This document shows, in pieces, positions 42,626 through 49,979 of a stretch of DNA of 64,000 nt. Numbering within the stretch: the first letter of the stretch is position 1; each line of letters begins with the position of its first letter. The position numbers were made by a program, and so were the translations under genes. Origin of the DNA: Roseococcus pinisoli. Lineage in GTDB: Bacteria > Pseudomonadota > Alphaproteobacteria > Acetobacterales > Acetobacteraceae. The notes under the pieces are model-generated. The model made no database searches and was not told the DNA's origin. It was given only the letters and a program-made list of their open reading frames with translations. The stretch covers positions 930,001-994,000 of the forward strand of contig NZ_JAHCDA010000001.1 in the NCBI RefSeq assembly GCF_018413645.1, in the 5' to 3' direction.

Positions 42626-43102
42626 GATGTTACACAGAAGCGGGCAGGGCTTCGCAAGTCGTCCTTGGGGGCTGGCGAGGGAATGCGCGACGCGCGGACG
42701 GGAATTCGTCTCTTTTTCACAAAATAGTGAGGGAATGGAAAAGCGCTCTCCATTTCCGGCCTTTCCGGCACGAGGGTTCGTGCGGGCATCGGCGGTCTTG
42801 GCAAGGCCGGCCTCTTCTTGTCGGCATTCGCACGCTGCCCATCGGACGGAGGCGCTGTCTCACCATCTGATGTCGGGCCCCTGAAGAAATTGAACATGGA
42901 CGGTGTCGGCCGAGCGCTGCTCTACTTCGCAACATGCTGCGCATGCCCAATTCCCGCCGGGACAGTGCCGGACCCGAGGCCTGGCGGGCAGGGCGATACG
43001 CGCTCCAGCCGGCAGCGCGAAACGCACCTTCGTGCGATTTCACATCGTTGATCCCTGCCTGGGATCGGCACCCTCACGCTACAAGCGGCGAGAGGGAATC
43101 AC

Positions 43103-43117
43103 TCACACAATATGTGA
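43103..43117. promoter_or_regulatory. Dyad TCACA-N5-TGTGA upstream of peptide transporter operon
   Basis: TCACACAATATGTGA is a perfect 5+5+5 inverted repeat; its arms resemble CRP/FNR-type half-sites. It lies about 210 bp upstream of the binding-protein ATG, in an AT-rich patch. Confidence 0.45.
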
Positions 43118-43135
43118 TATGCGGGAATATACATT

Positions 43136-43149
43136 GACCCTCCAGGGTC
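43136..43149. promoter_or_regulatory. Dyad GACCCT-CC-AGGGTC upstream of peptide transporter operon
   Basis: This 14-bp near-palindrome with 6-bp arms overlaps a TTGACC that could be the -35 element, a position suited to repression. It lies 19 bp after the TCACA dyad. Confidence 0.45.
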
Positions 43150-43314
43150 GAGGACTAAGTTCCGCCTCCGATGCCCGACCAGGGCCGTCGCGGCAGGAAG
43201 CGGGGCGATCACGTGACGTCGCGTGAATTGCGCCCCGAGGCGCTGCCGAACCCGCACTCCGAAACGCCCGCCGAGCCGCCACCGCCCATCAGCCCGCCCA
43301 AGGAATTCACGGCC

Positions 43315-44922
43315 ATGCCCTTCGCCTCCGATGCCGCGCGCTTCGCCCTTTCCCGCCGCCAGGCGCTGATGGGCGCCTCGGCCCTCGTCCTGGCGCCCCG
43401 CGCGCTTCGGGCGGAGCCGCGGCGCGGCGGCACGCTGACCATCGTGCTCTCCAGCGAGCCGACCTCGCTCGTCGCTGCCACCACCGTCGTCACGCCCTCG
43501 CTCAGCGTCTCCGGCAAGGTGACGGAGGGGCTGCTGCAATACGACTTCGACCTCAACCCGCAGCCCGAGCTCGCCACCGAATGGTCCGTCTCGGCCGATG
43601 GCCTGCACTACGTCTTCAAGCTCCGCCCCGGCGTGAAGTGGCATGACGGTCGGGACTTCACCTCGGCCGACGTCGCCTTCTCGCTGCTGCTGCTGAAGCA
43701 GGTGCATCCGCGCGGCCGCAGCACCTTCGCCAACCTGGCCGAGGTCGCGACGCCTGACCCGCTGACCGCCGAGCTGCGGCTCAGCCGGCCCGCGCCCTAT
43801 CTCATCAAGGCGCTGGCGAGCTCCGAGACGCCGATCCTGCCCAAGCACATCTACGAGGGCACGGACGCCGCCGCCAATCCGAACAACGCGGCGCCCATCG
43901 GCACCGGGCCCTTCCTCTTCAAGGAATGGGCGCGCGGCAGCCACGTGATCTACGAGCGCAATCCGAACTACTGGGATTCCGCCAAGCCCTATCTCGACCG
44001 CCTCGTCGTCCGCTTCATCCCCGATCCGGCCGCGCGCTCGGCCGCCTTCGAGACCGGTCAGGCCGACCTCGGCTACCGCACGCCCGTCGCCATGGCGGAT
44101 GTGGAGCGGCTGCGCCGCGTGGCCGACCTGCGCTTCGAGACGAAGGGCAACAGCTATTCCTTCAACGTCACCAAGCTCGAGTTCAACCTGGACAACGAGT
44201 ATTTCCGCAATCCCAAGGTGCGGCAGGCCATCGCTCATACCATCGACCGGGCGCAGATCGCGCGCATCGCCTTCTTCGGCAATGCCGAGCCCTGCGCCTC
44301 GCCGATCGCCCCGGGCCTGCGCGCCTTCCACGACCCGGCGCCCTCGCCCTACGGCTACGATCTGGCCCAGGCGGAAAAGCTGCTGGACGAGGCGGGCTTC
44401 CGCCGCGGCGCCAACCGCATCCGCTTCCGCGTGCCGCTCGACTTCAACCCCGTGCTCGACGAAGGCCGCCGCGTGGCGGACATCGTGCGCGCGACGCTGG
44501 GGCGCATTGGCATCGCCGTGGATGTGCGCGCGCAGGACACGGGCAGCTTCGTCCGCCGCGTCTACACCGAGCGCGACTTCGCCTTCACGGTGAACGGGCT
44601 GAGCAACCTCTTCGATCCCACGGTCGGCGTGCAGCGTACCTACTGGTCGAAGAACTTCATCCGCGGCGTGCCCTTCTCCAACTGCACGAATTATTCGAAC
44701 CCCGAGGTGGACCGGCTGCTGGAGACGGCGGCGGTGGAGAACGACGCCGCCCGCCGCGCCGAGCTGTTCCGCGAGTTCCAGCGCATCGTCGCGGTCGAGG
44801 TGCCGGACATCAACATCTGCTCGCCCACCTTCCTCACCATCTACAACAAGCGGGCGCATGGCCATTCGCTGACGGCGAACGGCATCGAGGCCAGCCTCGC
44901 GGACGCCTATGTGGACGCCTGA
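43315..44922 (+). CDS. ABC peptide/nickel-type substrate-binding protein (DppA-like)
   Basis: The 535-residue SBP_bac_5 protein has a twin-arginine-like signal 'FALSRRQALMGASALVLAPR' and the family blocks 'GKVTEGLLQYDFDLNPQPELATEWSVSADGLHYVFKLRPGVKWHDG' and 'PIGTGPFLFKEWARGSHVIYERNPNYW'. It binds peptides or other small ligands in the periplasm and delivers them to the two permeases that follow. I chose the ATG at 43315 because it precedes the signal; a frame open from 43171 is not protein-like. The downstream permease starts immediately after its stop. No ATPase gene follows. Confidence 0.93.
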   Translation: MPFASDAARFALSRRQALMGASALVLAPRALRAEPRRGGTLTIVLSSEPTSLVAATTVVTPSLSVSGKVTEGLLQYDFDLNPQPELATEWSVSADGLHYVFKLRPGVKWHDGRDFTSADVAFSLLLLKQVHPRGRSTFANLAEVATPDPLTAELRLSRPAPYLIKALASSETPILPKHIYEGTDAAANPNNAAPIGTGPFLFKEWARGSHVIYERNPNYWDSAKPYLDRLVVRFIPDPAARSAAFETGQADLGYRTPVAMADVERLRRVADLRFETKGNSYSFNVTKLEFNLDNEYFRNPKVRQAIAHTIDRAQIARIAFFGNAEPCASPIAPGLRAFHDPAPSPYGYDLAQAEKLLDEAGFRRGANRIRFRVPLDFNPVLDEGRRVADIVRATLGRIGIAVDVRAQDTGSFVRRVYTERDFAFTVNGLSNLFDPTVGVQRTYWSKNFIRGVPFSNCTNYSNPEVDRLLETAAVENDAARRAELFREFQRIVAVEVPDINICSPTFLTIYNKRAHGHSLTANGIEASLADAYVDA

Positions 44923-45909
44923 ATGAGCGTCGCGCTCCGCACCGGGCAGGCCCTGCGAAGGACGGCCATCCAGGCCGTCCCGACCATGCTCGGCATCATC
45001 GTCCTGTGCTTCCTGCTGCTCCAGCTCATGCCGGGTGACGTGGCCGATGTGCTGGCCGGCGAGTCCGGCGCCGCGACGGCGGAATCGCTGGAGGCCATCC
45101 GCAGCCGCGCCGGGCTGGACCAACCGCTTCTGGTCCAGCTCGGCCAGTATCTCTGGAACGTCGCGCATTTCGACTTCGGGCAGTCGACGCGCTTCGGCAC
45201 GCCGGTCTCGCAGCTCATCCTGGAGCGGCTGCCCAATACGCTGGTGCTGATGCTGACCGCGCTCGGCCTCGCGCTCGGCCTCGGCATCCTCACGGGTTCC
45301 GTGATGGCGGTCTATGCCGGCCGCTGGCCGGACCGCGTGCTGCAGCTCGTCGTGCTGTTCTTCTACTCGACGCCGGGCTTCTGGATCGGGCTCATGGCCA
45401 TCGTGCTCTTCTCCGTCCAGCTCGGCTGGCTGCCGAGCGGCGGGAGCCAGACCATCGGCGCCGAGCTCACGGGCCTCGCCGCGCTGCTCGATCGCCTGCC
45501 GTACCTGGTGCTGCCGGCGCTCGCCATGGCGTCCTTCTTCATCGCCGTCTATGCGCGCCTCACCCGCGCGGCGCTGCTCGAGGTCCTGCGGCAGGACTAT
45601 CTGCGCACGGCCGTGGCGAAGGGGCTTCCGCCCTTCGTCATCTACACGCGCCACGCGCTGCGCAACGCGCTGATCCCGGTCACGACCGTGGCGGGGATGC
45701 ATCTCGGCAACCTGCTCGGCGGGGCGGTGGTGGTGGAGACGGTCTTCAGCTGGCCCGGCATGGGCCGCCTCGCACTCGAAGCCGTGGCGGGGCGGGACTT
45801 CAACGTGCTGCTGGGCGTGCTGCTGCTCTCCTCCTTCCTGGTCATCGTGACCAACGTCGCGGTGGACCTGCTGCATGCCTGGCTCGACCCGCGGACCGAG
45901 GCCTCCTGA
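44923..45909 (+). CDS. ABC peptide-type permease (DppB-like)
   Basis: The 328-residue permease has six or so membrane segments and the BPD_transp_1 loop 'DYLRTAVAKGLPPFVIYTRHALRNALIPV' with the EAA-type contact. The N-terminus is 'RTAIQAVPTMLGIIVLCFLLLQLMPGD', typical of DppB. Its ATG directly abuts the binding-protein stop, and the third gene starts one base after its own stop. It forms a heterodimer with the DppC-like permease. Confidence 0.93.
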   Translation: MSVALRTGQALRRTAIQAVPTMLGIIVLCFLLLQLMPGDVADVLAGESGAATAESLEAIRSRAGLDQPLLVQLGQYLWNVAHFDFGQSTRFGTPVSQLILERLPNTLVLMLTALGLALGLGILTGSVMAVYAGRWPDRVLQLVVLFFYSTPGFWIGLMAIVLFSVQLGWLPSGGSQTIGAELTGLAALLDRLPYLVLPALAMASFFIAVYARLTRAALLEVLRQDYLRTAVAKGLPPFVIYTRHALRNALIPVTTVAGMHLGNLLGGAVVVETVFSWPGMGRLALEAVAGRDFNVLLGVLLLSSFLVIVTNVAVDLLHAWLDPRTEAS

Positions 45910-45910
45910 C

Positions 45911-46768
45911 ATGGCCGAGGAAAAGGGCCGGCCGCGCCACCGGGCGCTGAGGGCCATGCTGCGCAACCCCTCCTTCCTGGTGGGGATCGCGGTGCTGATC
46001 GCCGTCGTGGGGATCGCGCTCGCCGCGCCCTGGCTCTACCCCGGCGATCCGCTCGACATGGTCGCGGTGCCGACGCTCTGGCCGGGCGAGGACCCGGCCT
46101 ATCCGCTCGGCACGGACAGCCTGGGGCGCGACGTGGCGGCCGGGCTCGCCCATGGCGCGCGCGTCTCGCTGCTGGTCGGCCTGAGCGCGGCCGCCATCGG
46201 GCTGCTGATCGGGACGGCGGTGGGCGCGGTCGCGGGCTATGCCGGCGGCTGGATCGACAATGCGCTGGTGCGGATCACCGAGCTGTTTCAGACGGTGCCG
46301 ACCTTCCTGCTCGTCATCGTCCTGGTCTCCATGCGCGAGCCCACGGCCGTGGGCATCGCGCTGGCGATCGGCGTCGCCTCGTGGCCCACCGTGGCGCGGC
46401 TGGTGCGGGCGGAGTTCCGCGGGCTGCGCAGCGCCGATTTCGTGGCGGCCGCGGTGGTCTCGGGCGCGCGGCCCTCGCGCATCGTCCTGCGGCACATCCT
46501 GCCGAATGCGCTGGCGCCGATCGTCGTCACGACCTCGGTGATGGTCGCCAATGCGATCCTGACGGAGGCGGGGCTGTCCTTCCTCAATCTCGGCGACCCC
46601 AACCTCGTGAGCTGGGGCACCATGATCGGCGACGGGCGCCAGCTGCTGCGCACCGCCTGGTACCTGACTGCGCTGCCCGGCGCGGCCATCGCGCTGACCG
46701 TCATGGCGATCAACCTCGCCGGCGACGGGCTGAACGACGTGCTCAACCCGCGCTCGGGCAACCAGTGA
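45911..46768 (+). CDS. ABC peptide-type permease (DppC-like)
   Basis: The 285-residue product has the DppC-type N-terminal tail and first membrane segment 'PSFLVGIAVLIAVVGIALAAPWLYPGDPLDMV'. Family motifs 'YPLGTDSLGRDVAAGLAHGARVSLLVGL' and the ATPase-contact loop 'FVAAAVVSGARPSRIVLRHILPNALAPIVV' follow. The ATG at 45911 is chosen over an ORF start 12 codons upstream within dppB. It is the last gene of the cluster; the expected two ATPase genes are absent, so ATPases must come from another locus. Confidence 0.93.
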   Translation: MAEEKGRPRHRALRAMLRNPSFLVGIAVLIAVVGIALAAPWLYPGDPLDMVAVPTLWPGEDPAYPLGTDSLGRDVAAGLAHGARVSLLVGLSAAAIGLLIGTAVGAVAGYAGGWIDNALVRITELFQTVPTFLLVIVLVSMREPTAVGIALAIGVASWPTVARLVRAEFRGLRSADFVAAAVVSGARPSRIVLRHILPNALAPIVVTTSVMVANAILTEAGLSFLNLGDPNLVSWGTMIGDGRQLLRTAWYLTALPGAAIALTVMAINLAGDGLNDVLNPRSGNQ

Positions 46769-46793
46769 GCCTGGCCCTTCGGGGCCCGGCGAC

Positions 46794-47468
46794 TCAGACG
46801 GGCTCGAGCCCCTTCTCGGCGTAGAGCGGAGCGACCGAGGCGGCGGCGATCATGGCCACGAAGTCCCGCGCCTCCGCCGCCCTTGCCGTGCCGGCGAAGA
46901 GCCCGGCGGAGAAGATGGTGTCCGGCTGAATCTCCATCGGAATCTTGCCGAGGATGTCGATGCCCGGCACGGCCATCAGCTCGCTGACCTGCTGCACCGC
47001 CAGCTCCACCTTGCCGTCCAGCAGCAGCTGGCCCGTGAAGCCGGCCGGGATCACCGTGGCCTTGGCGTTCACCTCCTCGGCCAGACCCATCCGCTCCAGC
47101 AGGCCGGCGAAGAAGATGCCGCTCGCCCCCGCGCGAGAATAGCCGATGGTCTTCGCCGCCTGCAGCGTCTGCCGGAAGGCCTCCACGGTGGAGATGTCCG
47201 GGCGCGGCGCGCCTGGCGCGACCGCCATGCCGACATAGGAGCGCGCCAGGTCCACCCGGCTGCCCGGCGCCAGCACGCCCGAGGCCATGAGCTCGTCGAC
47301 CGCCTCGGAGGTCAGGATCGCGAGATCCGCGCGCTCGCCGGCCTGGATGCGTTCCATCAGGCGCTTGGTCGGCTCGTAGACCGCATCGACCGTCACGCCG
47401 AGGCGCGGCAGCAGCTCCTCCAGCACGGACACCACGCCGAGGGTGGAGAATAGTTTCAAATCAGACAC
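46794..47468 (-). CDS. ModA-like substrate-binding domain protein without signal peptide
   Basis: The 224-residue product fits the type 2 periplasmic-binding fold of ModA-like proteins: 'LKLFSTLGVVSVLEELLPRL', 'ERADLAILTSEAVDELMASGVL', 'YSRAGASGIFFAGLLERMGL', 'GKVELAVQQVSELMAVPGIDILGKIP'. The GTG at 47468 follows AGGAGG and starts right at the fold, so there is no export signal. It may therefore be a cytoplasmic ligand-sensing protein. No transporter genes adjoin it on its strand. The ligand is unknown. Confidence 0.8.
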   Translation of the reverse strand: MSDLKLFSTLGVVSVLEELLPRLGVTVDAVYEPTKRLMERIQAGERADLAILTSEAVDELMASGVLAPGSRVDLARSYVGMAVAPGAPRPDISTVEAFRQTLQAAKTIGYSRAGASGIFFAGLLERMGLAEEVNAKATVIPAGFTGQLLLDGKVELAVQQVSELMAVPGIDILGKIPMEIQPDTIFSAGLFAGTARAAEARDFVAMIAAASVAPLYAEKGLEPV

Positions 47469-47614
47469 ATGCGCCTCCTGGATCGGCGCGGATGTTCCTC
47501 GCTCTCCGCCGTGCCCGCAAGATGCGGGCCGCGACCGGCGCGACATTCCGGGACATTGCGCCGTGATGCCGACCGGGGATGCTAGGGCTCCGGCGCAAAG
47601 GGGGGCTCTGTTCG

Positions 47615-48574
47615 ATGTGGGATTTCTCGGCGAGGCGCTCGCTCGGCCTCATGGTCCGGACCATGCCCTTCGTCGCCTTCCGCCTGCTCGTCTATGCCGG
47701 CATCACCATCGCCTATGTGCTGGCGACGGGCTTGGGCGCAGGCCTCGGCTTTCTGATCGGCGCGGCCGGCAGCGCGGAGTTCCGCGCCGGCGCCACCGGG
47801 ATCGGCGGGCTGGCGGGCTTCGGCCTGGTCGCCGCAATGCTCTACTTCCTGCGCGAATACCTGCTCTACATCGTCAAGGCCGGACACATCGCCGTGCTGG
47901 TGGAGCTGATCGAGGGCCGGGCGATCCCGGCGGGGCGCGCGCAGATCGACCACGCCGCCACGGTCGTGCGCGCCCGCTTCACCGAGACGAACGCCCTCCT
48001 GGCGCTGGATCTCCTGATCAAAGGCGTGCTGCGCGTGATCATGGGCCTGCTGACGGGCATCGCCACGCTGCTGCCGATCCCAGGCGTGCAGACCCTGCTC
48101 GGCATGGCGCGCGCCGTGCTGCGCGTCTCGGTCGGCTTCACGGACGAGGTGATCCTCGCCCATGTCTTCCGCACCAAACCGGCCAACAGCTGGGAGGGCG
48201 GGCGCCAGGGCCTCGTGCTCTATGCGCAGAACGGCACGGCCATGCTGCGCAACGCGGTCTTCGTGACGCTGTTCATGTACGCGCTGACCTTCGTGGTCTT
48301 CCTGTTCATGCTCGCCCCGGCGGCGGCCGTCGCCTATGCGATGCCGGGCGGATGGTCGGCCGGCGGCATCGTCTTCGCGCTGCTTTTCGCCTGGGCCGTG
48401 AAGGCCGCGCTGATCGAGCCCTTCGCCATCGCCTGCATGATGCAGGCCTTCTTCCGCGTCTCCGCCGGACAAGTGTCCGACCCCGCCTGGGACGCCCGGC
48501 TGGAATCCGCCTCCCGCAAGTTCCGGGAGCTGAAGGCCAAGGCCATGGGCTGGGTGCCCCGCCCGGCGAATTGA
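47615..48574 (+). CDS. Multi-pass membrane protein of unknown function
   Basis: The 319-residue product has five to six predicted membrane segments: 'FVAFRLLVYAGITIAYVLATGL', 'LGFLIGAAG', 'GLVAAMLYFLREYLLYIV', 'GLLTGIATLLPIPGVQTLLG', 'FVTLFMYALTFVVFLFML' and 'GIVFALLFAWAVKAALIEPFAIACM'. I do not recognise a family. I chose the ATG at 47615 with an upstream G-rich ribosome-binding region; an ATG 12 codons earlier is possible. It is upstream of lysA by 40 bp and may be co-transcribed with it. Confidence 0.8.
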   Translation: MWDFSARRSLGLMVRTMPFVAFRLLVYAGITIAYVLATGLGAGLGFLIGAAGSAEFRAGATGIGGLAGFGLVAAMLYFLREYLLYIVKAGHIAVLVELIEGRAIPAGRAQIDHAATVVRARFTETNALLALDLLIKGVLRVIMGLLTGIATLLPIPGVQTLLGMARAVLRVSVGFTDEVILAHVFRTKPANSWEGGRQGLVLYAQNGTAMLRNAVFVTLFMYALTFVVFLFMLAPAAAVAYAMPGGWSAGGIVFALLFAWAVKAALIEPFAIACMMQAFFRVSAGQVSDPAWDARLESASRKFRELKAKAMGWVPRPAN

Positions 48575-48614
48575 GGGTGTTGTAGCGGAGCGGCCCCGCG
48601 CCTTATCTACCGCG

Positions 48615-49979
48615 ATGGCCGCTCCCGCTCCCCTTCCGATCCCGGGCTCCGAAACGCCCGATCCCTCCTTCGGCGACCTGCTCGCCGCGCGCCCCGCCCT
48701 GGCGATGGACCCGCTTGCCGGGCTGATGGTCGAGGAGGTGCCGCTCGCGCGCATCGCCGCCGCCGTCGGCTCGCCGACCTGGGTCTATTCCGCCGGCACG
48801 CTGCGCCGCCGCGCCCGGATGCTGAAGGACGCTCTGGCCGAGGCCGGGCTCGACGCCTCCATCCACTACGCCACCAAGGCCAACCCGGCCCTGGCCGTGG
48901 TGAACCTCCTCGCGCAGGAGGGCCTGGGCGCCGACGTGGTGAGCGAGGGCGAGCTGCGCGGCGCGCTGGCCGCCGGCGTTCCGGCCTCGGGCATCGTCTT
49001 CTCCGGCGTCGGCAAGACCGACCGGGAGATGCGCCTGGCGATCGCGGAGGACATCCTCCAGCTCAACATCGAATCCGCCGAGGAGGCGGAGATGCTGAGC
49101 GCCGTCGCCGCCTCGCTCGGCCGCAAGGCCCGGGTCGCGCTGCGCGTGAACCCCGATGTGGACGCCAAGACCCACGCCAAGATCACCACGGGCCTGACCG
49201 AGAACAAGTTCGGCGTGCCTATCGCCACCGCGCCCGAGCTCTATGCCCGGCTCTGCGCCCTGCCGGGCCTCGATCCGGTCGGCCTCACCGTGCATATCGG
49301 CAGCCAGATCGCCCAGGGCATCGGCTCCTACCGCGCGGCCTATCAGCGCCTGGGCGAGCTGGTGCGCGAGCTGCGCGCGGCCGGACACCCCGTCCATCGC
49401 GTGGATTGCGGCGGCGGCCTCGGCATCACCTACCGCGACGAGATCCCGGCGACGCCCGCCGCCCTGGCGGGCGCGATCAAGGCCGGCCTCGGCGATCTCG
49501 GCGTGAAGATCATGATGGAGCCGGGCCGCTGGATCGCGGGCCCCGCCGGCGTGCTGCTGACCCGCGTGATCGTGGAGAAGCACGCGACGACGCGCCGCTT
49601 CGTGATCGTCGACGCCGCCATGAACGACCTGCTGCGTCCCGCGATGTACGAGGCCTGGCACGGCATCCTGCCCGTCTCGCCCTCGGCCTTCCGGGCGCCG
49701 CTTTCCCCGGCAGATGTCGTCGGGCCTGTCTGCGAAAGCAGCGATACCTTCACCAAGGCCCGCGATCTGCCGCCGCTGCCCCCCGAATCCCTCGTGGCCA
49801 TCCTGGATGCGGGCGCCTACGGTGCCTCGATGAGCAGCACCTACAATGCCCGGCCGCTCGCGGCGGAGGTCATGGTGGAGGGGGCCCGCTTCTCCGTGAT
49901 CCGGGACCGCCAGTCCTATGACGCCCTGCTGGCCGGCCAGCGCCTGCCGAGTTGGACGGAAGGGCAGAACCCGGGATGA
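48615..49979 (+). CDS. lysA: Diaminopimelate decarboxylase LysA
   Basis: The 454-residue PLP enzyme of the alanine-racemase fold has the PLP Lys88 in 'IHYATKANPALAVVNLLAQEG'. It has 'KFGVPIATAPELYARL', 'HIGSQIAQ', 'VDCGGGLGITYRDE' and the C-terminal 'CESSDTFTKARDLPPL' and 'GAYGASMSSTYNARPLAAEVMV'. It makes L-lysine from meso-DAP in the last step of lysine synthesis. The N-terminus is about 25 residues longer than average. The downstream DUF4175 gene starts inside its stop (ATGA). Confidence 0.96.
   Translation: MAAPAPLPIPGSETPDPSFGDLLAARPALAMDPLAGLMVEEVPLARIAAAVGSPTWVYSAGTLRRRARMLKDALAEAGLDASIHYATKANPALAVVNLLAQEGLGADVVSEGELRGALAAGVPASGIVFSGVGKTDREMRLAIAEDILQLNIESAEEAEMLSAVAASLGRKARVALRVNPDVDAKTHAKITTGLTENKFGVPIATAPELYARLCALPGLDPVGLTVHIGSQIAQGIGSYRAAYQRLGELVRELRAAGHPVHRVDCGGGLGITYRDEIPATPAALAGAIKAGLGDLGVKIMMEPGRWIAGPAGVLLTRVIVEKHATTRRFVIVDAAMNDLLRPAMYEAWHGILPVSPSAFRAPLSPADVVGPVCESSDTFTKARDLPPLPPESLVAILDAGAYGASMSSTYNARPLAAEVMVEGARFSVIRDRQSYDALLAGQRLPSWTEGQNPG

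Larger units (their letters stand above)
42626..43314. other. 689-bp intergenic region with two dyads
   Basis: No supported gene is found between cfa (-) and the peptide-type binding protein (+). Open frames on both strands are short and not family-like. Toward the right end there are two dyads (43103-43117 and 43136-43149). A TTGACC at 43134-43139 may be a -35 element of the transporter operon. The middle is somewhat lower in GC than the flanking genes. A 6-bp arm hairpin GCACGA-N3-TCGTGC occurs near 42769. Confidence 0.5.

Noticed and set aside
42481-42897. A minus-strand frame starting MFNFFRGPTSDGE upstream of cfa
   Set aside because: It runs into the cfa gene in another frame and resembles no family; no ribosome-binding site was seen.
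43099-45966. A 955-codon minus-strand open frame
   Set aside because: It is antisense to the peptide transporter genes, which have clear family motifs.
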